Of a DNA stretch of 64,000 nt, positions 17,549 to 26,404 are shown piece by piece. The first letter of the stretch is position 1; each line of letters opens with the position of its first letter. The notes under the pieces are model-generated. The model saw only the letters and a list, made by a program, of their open reading frames with translations. It made no database searches and was not told the DNA's origin. The translations under genes were made by a program, and so were the position numbers. Source of the stretch: Rhodobacteraceae bacterium Araon29 (lineage in GTDB: Bacteria; Pseudomonadota; Alphaproteobacteria; Rhodobacterales; Rhodobacteraceae); NCBI GenBank assembly GCA_039640505.1, contig CP046865.1:434001-498000 (forward strand), written 5' to 3'.

Positions 17549-17668
17549 ATGCCTCGCACCGACAATTTACTAATCAACAAATTGAACCATGACTTGATGT
17601 CGGCCAATGGCATGACCAAAGACCTGCGCAAAATGGTCGAGTTGCATGGGCGAAAATCTATTTTCTAG
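17549..17668 (+). CDS. candidate small ORF, unknown
   Basis: 39 codons from ATG 17549 to TAG 17666-17668 in the gap between the rplT terminator and pheS. The predicted peptide starts MPRTDNLLINKLNH and is mostly charged and helical. There is no good ribosome binding site. It could be a real microprotein, a leader-like ORF of the pheS operon (it contains a single Phe near its end, so not a classical Phe attenuator), or chance. Confidence 0.2.
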   Translation: MPRTDNLLINKLNHDLMSANGMTKDLRKMVELHGRKSIF

Positions 17669-17743
17669 CGCTGTGCAGGGCCGTGCCACCTTGCACTGGT
17701 CATTCAGTATGATAGCAAAGGTCTGACGTAACGGAGGGTCACG

Positions 17744-18817
17744 ATGCAAGAGCTGCGCGACAAATACATTTCGGCCATTACCGATGCAACCGATGAGGAC
17801 GCATTGGAAGCCGTGCGCTTGGCGGCTGTCGGCAAAAAAGGCGAAGTCAGCCTTAAAATGCGCGAGCTGGGCAAAATGACCCCCGAAGAACGGCAAGTGG
17901 CCGGTCCTGCGCTGAACGCTTTGAAAAATGAACTCAATTCGGCGCTGGCAGCGCGCAAGTCAGCGCTTGCGGATGCAGCGCTGGACGCGCGGCTGCGCAC
18001 CGAATGGCTGGATGTCACTTTGCCATCGCGCCGACGGGGGCAGGGCAGCATTCACCCAATATCGCAGGTCATGGAAGAAATCGCCGCAATCTTTGCCGAT
18101 ATGGGCTTTGCCGTGGCCGAAGGGCCGCGTATTGATACTGATTGGTATAATTTTGATGCGCTGAACATCCCCGGCCATCATCCGGCCCGCGCTGAAATGG
18201 ACACGTTTTATATGCACCGCGCCGAGGGCGATAATCGCCCGCCACACGTGCTGCGCACCCATACCAGCCCGGTTCAAATTCGCACCATGGAAAAAACTGG
18301 CGCCCCGGTGCGGGTGATTTGCCCGGGCGGCGTTTACCGCGGGGATTATGATCAAACCCACACGCCGATGTTTCATCAGGTCGAAGGGCTTGCAGTTGAT
18401 AAAGACATCTCGATGGCCAACCTCAAATGGGTGCTGGAAGAGTTTGTCAAAGCGTTTTTTGAGGTTGATAATGTCGATCTGCGCTTTCGCGCGTCGCATT
18501 TCCCGTTCACCGAACCCTCTGCCGAGGTTGATATCCGCTGCTCTTGGGCGGGCGGTCAGCTAAAGGTGGGTGAAGGCGATGATTGGCTGGAAATCCTCGG
18601 CTCTGGTATGGTACATCCCAAGGTTCTGGCGGCGGGTGGCATAGACCCCAACGAATGGCAGGGATTTGCCTTTGGTATGGGCATCGACCGTATCGCGATG
18701 CTGAAATACGGCATCCCTGATCTGCGGTCTTTCTTTGACAGCGATCTGCGCTGGCTGCGCCATTATGGCTTTGCCGCATTGGATCAGCCCACCTTGCATG
18801 GCGGGCTAAGCCGCTGA
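17744..18817 (+). CDS. pheS: phenylalanine--tRNA ligase alpha subunit
   Basis: Catalytic subunit of the heterotetrameric class II synthetase, 357 aa. A coiled-coil N-terminus (about 1-90) is followed by the class II core with [10 protein letters not shown] (motif 2 region, about 168-177), [19 protein letters not shown] and the C-terminal [13 protein letters not shown] (motif 3). GGAGGG precedes ATG 17744. The stop overlaps the next gene's ATG (ATGA), so the amidotransferase gene that follows is translationally coupled. Confidence 0.97.
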   Translation: MQELRDKYISAITDATDEDALEAVRLAAVGKKGEVSLKMRELGKMTPEERQVAGPALNALKNELNSALAARKSALADAALDARLRTEWLDVTLPSRRRGQGSIHPISQVMEEIAAIFADMGFAVAEGPRIDTDWYNFDALNIPGHHPARAEMDTFYMHRAEGDNRPPHVLRTHTSPVQIRTMEKTGAPVRVICPGGVYRGDYDQTHTPMFHQVEGLAVDKDISMANLKWVLEEFVKAFFEVDNVDLRFRASHFPFTEPSAEVDIRCSWAGGQLKVGEGDDWLEILGSGMVHPKVLAAGGIDPNEWQGFAFGMGIDRIAMLKYGIPDLRSFFDSDLRWLRHYGFAALDQPTLHGGLSR

Positions 18818-19602
18818 TGACGGCTCTTTTGATCATAGAGGCGAACACGCCGGATATGATAGCCCTCGGGGGCGCAGCTGCGCGCGGTTTTCAAAAATGC
18901 CTTGCGGTAATTGATCCCGATTTGGACATCCGTATTGCCTCACCCTATGTCGCAGACATAGAGCCGGACAGCTTGGATGATATCGACGGTGTAATCTTTA
19001 CCGGCTCGGGCGTGGCGTGGTCTGCCGATGCGGCCGAAGCAGCGCCGCAAAGACGGGCAATGGAAACTGTTTTTGCAAAAGGAATTGCAAGCTGGGGCAG
19101 CTGTAATGGACTGCAGCTGGCGGCGGTCGTGCTTGGCGGCAGCTTGCACGCCTCTCCTAATGGATTAGAGGTCGGTGTGGCGCGCGCCACGCGTAAAACC
19201 GATGCTGGAAAAGCGCATCCGGCTTTAATAGGCCGCCCTGATACATATTCCGTGCCTTGTATCCACCGCGATGAGGTCAAGCAATTGCCCAAGGGGGCTT
19301 TGCTGCTGGCTGAAAATGACCACTCGCCTGTGCAATCCTTTGCCTATGCTCATGACGGTGTAGACTTTTGGGGGGCTCAATATCACCCCGAACTGGAAAG
19401 CGCAGATATTGCCAGTTACTTGAAAAAACCCGGCACTCTTTTTGAAAAAAAGGCTCATATCGTTGAGGACCTTATCCTTGCGGAAACCGATCCCAATGCT
19501 GCGGCGCGTATTGGCACGACACTGGCCGATTTACAGCCCGAAATGCGAACCATCGAACTTGCCAATTGGCTTGTCCACGTCAAAGACAGGATGCACCCAT
19601 GA
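18817..19602 (+). CDS. class I glutamine amidotransferase-like protein, inserted between pheS and pheT
   Basis: 261 aa, GATase1 fold related to GuaA-type amidotransferase domains. The nucleophile is in the motif WGSCNGLQL (Cys near residue 93) and the catalytic His/Glu in QYHPELE (about 188-194), so it should be able to hydrolyse glutamine or a gamma-glutamyl compound. No synthetase partner domain is attached. Its ATG overlaps the pheS stop and its stop overlaps the pheT start by ATGA junctions, so all three genes are read as one coupled unit. There is no known role for such a protein in Phe-tRNA synthesis. The gamma-glutamyl hydrolase (PuuD/YfaE-like) alternative is possible. Confidence 0.85.
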   Translation: MTALLIIEANTPDMIALGGAAARGFQKCLAVIDPDLDIRIASPYVADIEPDSLDDIDGVIFTGSGVAWSADAAEAAPQRRAMETVFAKGIASWGSCNGLQLAAVVLGGSLHASPNGLEVGVARATRKTDAGKAHPALIGRPDTYSVPCIHRDEVKQLPKGALLLAENDHSPVQSFAYAHDGVDFWGAQYHPELESADIASYLKKPGTLFEKKAHIVEDLILAETDPNAAARIGTTLADLQPEMRTIELANWLVHVKDRMHP

Positions 19603-21998
19603 AATTCACCCTTTCTTGGCTCTATGACCACCTCGAAACCGAGGCAACCTTAGAGGATATTCTTTATGCGCTGACCGATTTGGGGCTTGAGGTTGAAGAG
19701 GTCTCAAACCCTGGTGATCGGCTCAAAGATTTTACCATCGGCAAAGTAATCTCGGCGGAAAAGCATCCCGATGCGGATAAACTAAAGGTCTGTCAGGTCG
19801 ACACCGATGAAGGCTCAAGTCAGATCATCTGCGGCGCCCCGAATGCCCGCGCGGGCATCACGGTGGTGATTGCCAAGCCCGGTACCTATGTGCCCGGCAT
19901 TGATACCACCATCGGGGTGGGAAAAATCCGCGGCATCGAAAGCTTTGGCATGATGTGCTCTGAGCGTGAAATGGAGCTGTCGGATGAACATGACGGCATC
20001 ATTGAACTGCCTTCGGGCGAGGTTGGCGCGCGGTTTACCGACTGGCTTGCCACCAATGATCCGGCCAAGGTTGATACGGTGATCGAAATAGCCATCACCC
20101 CCAACCGGCCCGATGCGCTGGGCGTGCGCGGCATCGCCCGCGATCTGGCAGCGCGCGGACTTGGCCAGATGAAACCGCAGGATGTCAAAGCGGTTAAGGG
20201 TGAGTTTTCTTGCCCCATATCTGTGAGCATTGACGAAGATACGCTTGAACAGTGCCCGGTCTTTTTTGGCCGCGTTATCAAGGGCGTAAAAAACGGCCCT
20301 AGCCCGCAATGGATGCAAGACCGGCTGAAAGCGATTGGCTTGCGGCCGATTTCGGCTTTGGTCGATATCACCAATTTCTTTACCTACGACAGCAATCGGC
20401 CACTGCACGTCTTTGATGCTGCCAAAGTTGCCGGTAACAGTTTGCGCATTCACCGCGCCACAGGCGGTGAAAGCTTTGCCGCACTGGATGACAAAGATTA
20501 TACACTGGCCGAAGGGATGACGGCGATTTCTGATGCAAATCAGGTCGAAAGCCTTGCGGGGATCATGGGCGGTTCGCATTCTGGATGTACCGATGAGACC
20601 ACGGATGTGTTTTTGGAAGCGGCTTTTTTTGACCCTGTGCGCACCGCCTATACCGGCCGCGCTTTGAAGATTAATTCGGATGCGCGCTACCGGTTCGAGC
20701 GTGGGATTGACCCCGCATGGACCCCCACAGGGGTCGAGGCCGCCACGCAGATGATTATCGACCTTTGCGGCGGCACCCCATCGGATGTTGTTATGGCCGG
20801 CCAACTGCCAGATCATGCGCGGGCCTACCGATTGGACACCGACCGTGTGCAATCGCTTGTGGGGATGGAAATCGCCCCCCAGACCCAGCGCGACACGCTT
20901 GAAGCGCTTGGTTTTGTCATGGATGGTGATATGGCGCAGGTGCCAAGCTGGCGTCCCGATGTCATGGGAGAAGCTGATCTGGTTGAAGAAGTGGCGCGCA
21001 TTGCCTCGCTCAGCCAGTTGCAAGGCAAAGCCTTGCCGCGCGGCACTGTCGGTGTGCCCAAACAAATCCAATCCCCGATGCAAAAACGTGAACAGATCGC
21101 GCGGCGCACCATGGCGGCTTTGGGCTATAATGAATGCGTCAGCTATTCGTTTATTGACCATGCCTCGGCGGTGCTTTTTGGCGGCGGGGGTGATGCCTCT
21201 ATGCTGGAAAACCCGATCAGTTCGGAAATGAGCCATATGCGCCCCGACCTGCTGCCCGGCCTCTTGCAAGCGGCCAGCCGTAATCAGGCGCGCGGCTTTT
21301 CTGATATGGCGCTGTTTGAGGTGGGCCCTGCTTTTCACGGCGGCGAACCTGAGGAACAGCATTTACAGGTCAGCGGTCTGCTGATTGGCCAGACCGGTCC
21401 CAAAGATGTCCACGGCGAGGCACGGCCCGTAGATCTTTATGATGCTAAAGCGGATGCGGAAGCGGTGCTTGCCGCCATTGGTGCCCCAGCCAAAATGCAA
21501 ATCCAGCGCGAAGGGGCCGAATGGTGGCACCCCGGACGGCATGGGCGGTTCTGCCTTGGGCCCAAGAAAACACTGGCCGTTTTTGGTGAAATCCATCCCA
21601 AGGTATTGATTGCGCTTGATATCAAAGGACCGGCCATGGGCTTTACCATCTGGCCCGAAGCGGTTCCAATGCCGCGCAACACCTCGGCTACACGGCCGGC
21701 GCTACACCTGAGTGATTTGCAAGCAGTCGAGCGGGATTTTGCTTTTGTTGTTGATCAGGGCGTTGAGGCGAATACCTTGGTCAATGCTGCTGCCGGAGCG
21801 GACAAGGCCCTGATCCAAGAGGTGCGGGTTTTTGACGAGTTCATCGGAGGCCGTTTGGGCGAGGGTAAGAAATCAATCGCTTTAAGGGCGCGGTTGCAGC
21901 CGACCGAAGCCACTTTGACGGATCAGGATATTGAGGCCGCGAGCCAGAAAATCATTGAAAAAGTATTGAAGGCCACAGGCGGCGACTTACGAGAATAA
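19599..21998 (+). CDS. pheT: phenylalanine--tRNA ligase beta subunit
   Basis: 799 aa, non-catalytic and editing subunit. It starts MKFTLSWLYDHLETEA and has an N-terminal tRNA-binding (EMAP-like) domain at about 40-150, the B3/B4 editing region, B5, the core, and a C-terminal ferredoxin-fold anticodon-binding domain at about 705-798. ATG 19599 is fixed by the family start and by the ATGA overlap with the upstream amidotransferase gene; the frame extends further upstream but without support. Confidence 0.97.
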   Translation: MKFTLSWLYDHLETEATLEDILYALTDLGLEVEEVSNPGDRLKDFTIGKVISAEKHPDADKLKVCQVDTDEGSSQIICGAPNARAGITVVIAKPGTYVPGIDTTIGVGKIRGIESFGMMCSEREMELSDEHDGIIELPSGEVGARFTDWLATNDPAKVDTVIEIAITPNRPDALGVRGIARDLAARGLGQMKPQDVKAVKGEFSCPISVSIDEDTLEQCPVFFGRVIKGVKNGPSPQWMQDRLKAIGLRPISALVDITNFFTYDSNRPLHVFDAAKVAGNSLRIHRATGGESFAALDDKDYTLAEGMTAISDANQVESLAGIMGGSHSGCTDETTDVFLEAAFFDPVRTAYTGRALKINSDARYRFERGIDPAWTPTGVEAATQMIIDLCGGTPSDVVMAGQLPDHARAYRLDTDRVQSLVGMEIAPQTQRDTLEALGFVMDGDMAQVPSWRPDVMGEADLVEEVARIASLSQLQGKALPRGTVGVPKQIQSPMQKREQIARRTMAALGYNECVSYSFIDHASAVLFGGGGDASMLENPISSEMSHMRPDLLPGLLQAASRNQARGFSDMALFEVGPAFHGGEPEEQHLQVSGLLIGQTGPKDVHGEARPVDLYDAKADAEAVLAAIGAPAKMQIQREGAEWWHPGRHGRFCLGPKKTLAVFGEIHPKVLIALDIKGPAMGFTIWPEAVPMPRNTSATRPALHLSDLQAVERDFAFVVDQGVEANTLVNAAAGADKALIQEVRVFDEFIGGRLGEGKKSIALRARLQPTEATLTDQDIEAASQKIIEKVLKATGGDLRE

Positions 21999-22038
21999 CG
22001 CCGCTTAGGCATCGAACTCTGGGTCAGGAGGGCCAATT

Positions 22039-22488
22039 ATGCTAGCCGTTTATCTTTCTGGAGAAATTCACACCGACTGGCGCGCGCAAATTGTCGAAGG
22101 CGCCAAAGACCTGCCAGTCGTTTTTGACAGCCCGGTGACCGATCACGCGGCCAGTGATGATTGCGGTGTGGCAATCATGGGGGCCGAGACAGATAAATTC
22201 TGGCACGATAATAAAGGCGCAAAACTGAACGCCATTCGCACCCGCCGGGGTATCGAGCAGGCCGATATTATTGTGGTTCGTTTTGGCGACAAATACAAAC
22301 AATGGAATGCCGCCTTTGATGCAGGCTATGCCGCTGCGCTGGGCAAATCATTGGTGATCATGCACGGCGCAGATCACCAGCACGCGCTTAAAGAGGTCGA
22401 TGCCGCTGCGCTTGCTGTTGTTGAAACCCCGCAACAAGTGGTTGAAATTCTGACCTATGTCCTTAGCGGTGCTTTGCCAGAGCGTTGA
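22039..22488 (+). CDS. YtoQ family protein
   Basis: 149 aa, conserved protein of unknown function. It starts LAVYLSGEIHTDWR and contains TDKFWHDNKGAKLNAIRTR and ADIIVVRFGDKYKQWNAAFDAG, the pattern of YtoQ, which resembles nucleoside 2-deoxyribosyltransferase-like folds. CAGGAGGG precedes ATG 22039. It lies 40 bases after pheT on the same strand and may be cotranscribed with it. Confidence 0.85.
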   Translation: MLAVYLSGEIHTDWRAQIVEGAKDLPVVFDSPVTDHAASDDCGVAIMGAETDKFWHDNKGAKLNAIRTRRGIEQADIIVVRFGDKYKQWNAAFDAGYAAALGKSLVIMHGADHQHALKEVDAAALAVVETPQQVVEILTYVLSGALPER

Positions 22489-22581
22489 TTTTAAATACTT
22501 TTGAAAAGCCTTTTGCAAATCCGTAATTTGTCGGACTTGACCAATAAAATCTCATAGCTATCCTACTTTGGTGCAAATGTA

Positions 22582-24147
22582 GTGAGTGAAAAGATGTCGA
22601 ACACGTTAGGACTGGCTGGTGTTATAGGGGCCATGATTTTCGGGGCAGGGATTATGTCTCCGCTTGCGGCATTAACTGCTGAGCCTTTGATTGACCCCTC
22701 AAAGCTGATCAACCAATTATCCAATAGAGTATTTGAAGTGGCAGTGTCCGCCGCGCGAACACAGGCAGAGATCGAATATGACAGCATCACATTCAATGAA
22801 ACTTTGAGCACGGTTTCGATCAATGATTTGGTGGTTGAACCACTACCGCATCAAGGCATGAGTGGTTGTAGTCTTGCCATTGGACATATTGCCTTTTCCT
22901 CTTCAACAGCGAGCCATGTGACCAGAGATACGGTTGAATTTGGGCTCGATGACTTGCGGCTTGCGCCGACCTGCCTACCTTTTGAGGCCCGCGGCATGCT
23001 GGCGATGGCAGGCGTTAGCACGATGGTCGTGCCCAGTGCCAAGGTTGAGATTTCCTATGATTATCCAAGCGGCGGTGCGACACTTTCCGTGCATGGTGAA
23101 TTGGCCGATGCGCTTGGATTTACACTGCATCTGAGCTTTCCTTATTTCTCAATCATTGATGGCTACACCCCGCTTCATGCCCGATTGAATGAGGCAGAAC
23201 TGACTGTGTTCAACAAGGGTATCTGGGACAGTGCTTCTATTCAATTACCTGCGCAGTTTACCCAACCAGGTTATGCAGGCGATTATGTTGCTGAAATGGT
23301 AGGCAGTGGTATGTTCTATGGCCAGCCTGATGCCCAATCTCAAAAGTTCCTAGGGCAAATTTCAACCGCTTGGGAGGACTTTTTGCAGTCACCCACCCAG
23401 ATCACCCTTCGGTCGAATATCACCACTGCAGATGGTATTTTATTGGACCCAGATGTGCTGGAAGATCCGGCTAAACTTATTAATTACCTTTCCCCAAACA
23501 TATATGCTGGTGAGATAAGGCGATCACAGCTTATGCCTGCTCAGGATATCAAATCTATTATATATGGGAATTTTTCCAATTACTCTGACGAGATGTTAAT
23601 GCATGTTGGCGAAGGGTTTCTTACCGGAAAAGGGTATCCACGAAACGAAGCCATTGGTTTGAAGATACTTAATTATCTGGCCATTCAAGGCGCTAACGGA
23701 ATTTCCCACACCCTTGCCCAACATTATCTGGAAAAACAGAACTATACGCTCGCGTATGAATTTGCCTTGCAAGATTCAGCAACTGGAAGCGCACAATCAG
23801 TGAATATCTTAAATGTGGCAGAGCCCTATCTTGATCTCAGCGATGTGCTGGCGATGCAGGGTGACGGTATGATTGATTTCAATAAAGCGGTTGCGGCTGT
23901 AGAGCCTGCGGATTACTACCGCTATGCCGTCGCCAGCATGAATGGCAAAGGCATGCGCAAATCCTATCTTGCAGCTTATTTCTGGGCGATCCTGGCGCAA
24001 GCTAATGGCGATCGCCGTACGGCCTCTATCATGACAAAAATAGAAGCCTTGGGAACGGATAAAGACCTTGCCGATACCATTGATTGGAACGGCCAGCTTG
24101 CGCAGGCGCAAGCTGACGCTCTAATGGTTTGGATGGACCGAAATTAA
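22582..24147 (+). CDS. exported protein of unknown function with C-terminal Sel1-like repeats
   Basis: 521 aa from GTG 22582 (ATG at 22594 is an alternative; neither has a strong ribosome binding site, but the longer form supplies a basic residue before the hydrophobic stretch). A signal peptide covers about residues 1-31, with likely cleavage after ALTA. Residues about 50-330 are beta-rich with repeated short strands, unlike any family I recognise. From about 335 onward there are helical repeats with GFLTGKGYPRNEAIGLKIL and ASMNGKGMRKSYLAAYFWA, resembling Sel1/TPR-like units. Probably periplasmic. Monocistronic and convergent with ald. Confidence 0.6.
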   Translation: MSEKMSNTLGLAGVIGAMIFGAGIMSPLAALTAEPLIDPSKLINQLSNRVFEVAVSAARTQAEIEYDSITFNETLSTVSINDLVVEPLPHQGMSGCSLAIGHIAFSSSTASHVTRDTVEFGLDDLRLAPTCLPFEARGMLAMAGVSTMVVPSAKVEISYDYPSGGATLSVHGELADALGFTLHLSFPYFSIIDGYTPLHARLNEAELTVFNKGIWDSASIQLPAQFTQPGYAGDYVAEMVGSGMFYGQPDAQSQKFLGQISTAWEDFLQSPTQITLRSNITTADGILLDPDVLEDPAKLINYLSPNIYAGEIRRSQLMPAQDIKSIIYGNFSNYSDEMLMHVGEGFLTGKGYPRNEAIGLKILNYLAIQGANGISHTLAQHYLEKQNYTLAYEFALQDSATGSAQSVNILNVAEPYLDLSDVLAMQGDGMIDFNKAVAAVEPADYYRYAVASMNGKGMRKSYLAAYFWAILAQANGDRRTASIMTKIEALGTDKDLADTIDWNGQLAQAQADALMVWMDRN

Positions 24148-24157
24148 CCGCCCAACG

Positions 24158-25282
24158 TTAGGCGGCCGATTTTAGCTGTAAACTTGGTGCCACGGTGGGC
24201 AGGCTCAACGCCTCTCCAACCGCTGCATAGGTCACTTGACCGGCATGAATGTTCAGCCCGTTGAGCAGATGTGGATCATCGGCGCAGGCCTGCATCCAGC
24301 CTTTGTCTGCCAACGCAATCACAAACGGCGATGTGGCATTGGTTAGCGCTTGGGTGGCCGTGCGGGCGACAGCGCCGGGCATATTGGCCACGCAGTAGTG
24401 CATAATGCCATCCACATCATAAACCGGGTTATCATGCGTGGTGGCGCGGGATGTTTCAAAGCACCCACCCTGATCAATGGCGACATCAACCAACGCCGCG
24501 CCCGGTTTCAATGTTGCAAGCTGATCTTTGCTAATCAGCTTTGGCGCAGAGGCTCCGGGGATCAATACAGCCCCGATGATCATATCAGCCTCAGCCGCCA
24601 GTTCGGCAGTGACCGCCGGACTGGAATAGCCGGTGCGGAACAAATTGCCAAAGCTATCATCAAGAGACCGCAACCGTTCCAGAGAACGGTCCAAAACTGT
24701 GACCTCTGCGCCCATACCGGCGGCAATCCGCGCTGCATGGGTGCCAACCACACCGCCGCCGATCACTAGAACGCGGCCGGGGGCAACACCGGGCACACCG
24801 CCCAGCAGAACACCGCGCCCGCCATTGGCTTTTTGCAAGGTCCAGGCGCCCATTTGCGGGGCCAGACGGCCGGCCACTTCGGACATCGGTGCAAGCAAAG
24901 GCAATCCGCCGAGCGCATCGGTTACGGTTTCATAGGCAATTGCAGTACAGCCGCTGGCCAAAAGATCATGGGTTTGATCGGCGTCGGGGGCTAGATGCAG
25001 ATAGGTGAACAAAAGTTGCCCTTCGCGCAGCATTTTGCGCTCGACCGCTTGCGGCTCTTTGACTTTGACGATCATTTCGCTGCTGGCAAAAAGCTCCGCA
25101 GCAGTATTGGCAATCGTGGCCCCGGCGTTCTGATAGGCCACATCTGAGTACCCAACACCAAGACCGGCGCCTGCCTCAATTGTTACTGAATGGCCGCGCG
25201 CGACAAGGTCTTGCGCCAGAGCGGGGGTTATACCAACCCGAAACTCTTGTGATTTAATTTCTTTTGGACACCCGACATGCAT
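24158..25282 (-). CDS. ald: alanine dehydrogenase
   Basis: 374 aa, NAD-dependent oxidative deamination of L-alanine to pyruvate and ammonia. It starts MHVGCPKEIKSQEFRVGITP, typical of Ald, and has the nucleotide loop RVLVIGGGVVGTHAARIA (about 169-186). Key basic residues of the family near K74 and H95 are in the regions VKVKEPQ and FTYLHLAP. AAAGGAGG precedes ATG 25282. It is divergent from an Lrp/AsnC-type gene, the usual arrangement for an alanine-responsive activator. Confidence 0.96.
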   Translation of the reverse strand: MHVGCPKEIKSQEFRVGITPALAQDLVARGHSVTIEAGAGLGVGYSDVAYQNAGATIANTAAELFASSEMIVKVKEPQAVERKMLREGQLLFTYLHLAPDADQTHDLLASGCTAIAYETVTDALGGLPLLAPMSEVAGRLAPQMGAWTLQKANGGRGVLLGGVPGVAPGRVLVIGGGVVGTHAARIAAGMGAEVTVLDRSLERLRSLDDSFGNLFRTGYSSPAVTAELAAEADMIIGAVLIPGASAPKLISKDQLATLKPGAALVDVAIDQGGCFETSRATTHDNPVYDVDGIMHYCVANMPGAVARTATQALTNATSPFVIALADKGWMQACADDPHLLNGLNIHAGQVTYAAVGEALSLPTVAPSLQLKSAA

Positions 25283-25357
25283 TTTGTATTCCTCCTTTTA
25301 CTGCCGCAAGGATGGCGTATTTTCCAAACAATGTTATGAGAATTTCATGCGTATTGA

Positions 25358-25370
25358 CGAAGTAAATTCG
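25358..25370. promoter_or_regulatory. CGAA-N5-TTCG dyad in the ald/lrp divergent region
   Basis: A short inverted repeat, CGAA (25358-25361) and TTCG (25367-25370), lies in the 135-base AT-rich region between ald and the Lrp-type gene, with a further TCGAA-like element near 25390. Lrp proteins bind such degenerate dyads. Weak evidence. Confidence 0.25.
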
Positions 25371-25417
25371 AATGATATTGTTGGATATACTCGAAAAAAT
25401 GTGGATTATTGCGTAAA

Positions 25418-25876
25418 ATGAAAGTAGATCAGATTGATCGTCGAATCCTGAATGTTCTTCAACGAAGTGGCCGCATTTCAAACGCCGACCTTGCCGATGA
25501 GGTTAATCTATCGGCTTCGGCCTGTCACCGGCGGGTTCAGCGGCTTGAAAAAGACGGGTTTATCAAAAACTATGTGGCCCTGCTTGATCCGCGTAAGCTT
25601 GAAGTGCCAACCACAGTTTTTGTGGAAATCACTCTTTCAGCGCAGGCCGATGAAGTGCTTGAAAACTTCGAAAAAGCCGTGGCACGTATTCCTGATGTGC
25701 TTGAATGCCATTTAATGGCAGGCACGGCGGATTATATTTTGAAAGTGGTGGCCGAAAATACCGAAGATTTTGCCCGTATTCATCGCCAATATCTGACGCG
25801 GTTGCCCGGGGTGGCCCAAATGCAGTCATCGTTTGCGTTGCGCACAGTTTTTAAAACTACGGCCCTGCCGCTTTGA
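25418..25876 (+). CDS. Lrp/AsnC family transcriptional regulator, probable ald activator
   Basis: 152 aa. An N-terminal helix-turn-helix (about residues 5-55, DQIDRRILNVLQRSGRISN) is followed by the RAM/AsnC ligand-binding domain (about 68-145). The start is ATG 25418; an upstream in-frame TTG at 25409 is less likely. Divergent from ald, so it probably senses alanine or another amino acid and controls that gene, as AldR/Lrp homologues do. Confidence 0.93.
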   Translation: MKVDQIDRRILNVLQRSGRISNADLADEVNLSASACHRRVQRLEKDGFIKNYVALLDPRKLEVPTTVFVEITLSAQADEVLENFEKAVARIPDVLECHLMAGTADYILKVVAENTEDFARIHRQYLTRLPGVAQMQSSFALRTVFKTTALPL

Positions 25877-25912
25877 TACTTCAAAGTGCGTCAAGGATGA
25901 GGCTTTTCAGGA

Positions 25913-26263
25913 TTATCCTAGTTTCTCTTTGACATCCTCAAGATAGGCCTCCCAGCCTTCGTCGGGGGCAAAGCTGTCGTCGAAAGACTGCTGCTTTGAA
26001 AGCTCGGTCTTGTAGAACATATCCTCGCATTTATCTCGCAAAGCATCGAGAAAGAACTCATCGTTTTTATCGATTAAGCCGTCTTTGCGCAGACTTCCGT
26101 CACGCACTTTGGTAATCCTACCAAGTTTTGCCTGCCAGAATTCGATCTGATCCGCATCGGCGTTTTCTTCTGCCAACTCCAGTGCAAATTCGCCAAAGCG
26201 CTGACATTGATACAGCAGTCTTTGATGCTGTTCGAATTTCTTTTTCTTACCCAAACCAAACAT
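25913..26263 (-). CDS. hypothetical protein, charged
   Basis: 116 aa. It starts MFGLGKKKKFEQHQ, with GAGGG 8 bases before ATG 26263, which decides this start over an upstream in-frame one. It is rich in Lys, Glu and Asp, mostly helical, with no signal peptide or membrane segment and a C-terminus GWEAYLEDVKEKLG. No family recognised. Probably monocistronic; 141 bases separate it from the hydroxyproline-type genes upstream. Confidence 0.7.
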   Translation of the reverse strand: MFGLGKKKKFEQHQRLLYQCQRFGEFALELAEENADADQIEFWQAKLGRITKVRDGSLRKDGLIDKNDEFFLDALRDKCEDMFYKTELSKQQSFDDSFAPDEGWEAYLEDVKEKLG

Positions 26264-26404
26264 AACAACCCTCAAAACTTTGCCCCAGCATAACAAATCA
26301 ACCCCTTCTGTGAAGTGCGATTTTAAATCACAGGGTTTGGAAAGGTGGTTTGACCTACAAACATATGGGCGCTACTGCGCAAATTTGTGGGGCCCGCATG
26401 CTTT

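Noticed and set aside
17570-17896. 108-codon frame on the minus strand before and within pheS
   Set aside because: Overlaps the pheS start and its ribosome binding site; no recognisable protein.
19815-21362. Long open frame of 515 codons antisense to pheT
   Set aside because: It lies wholly inside pheT, has no ribosome binding site or family motif, and is explained by the complement of pheT codon use.
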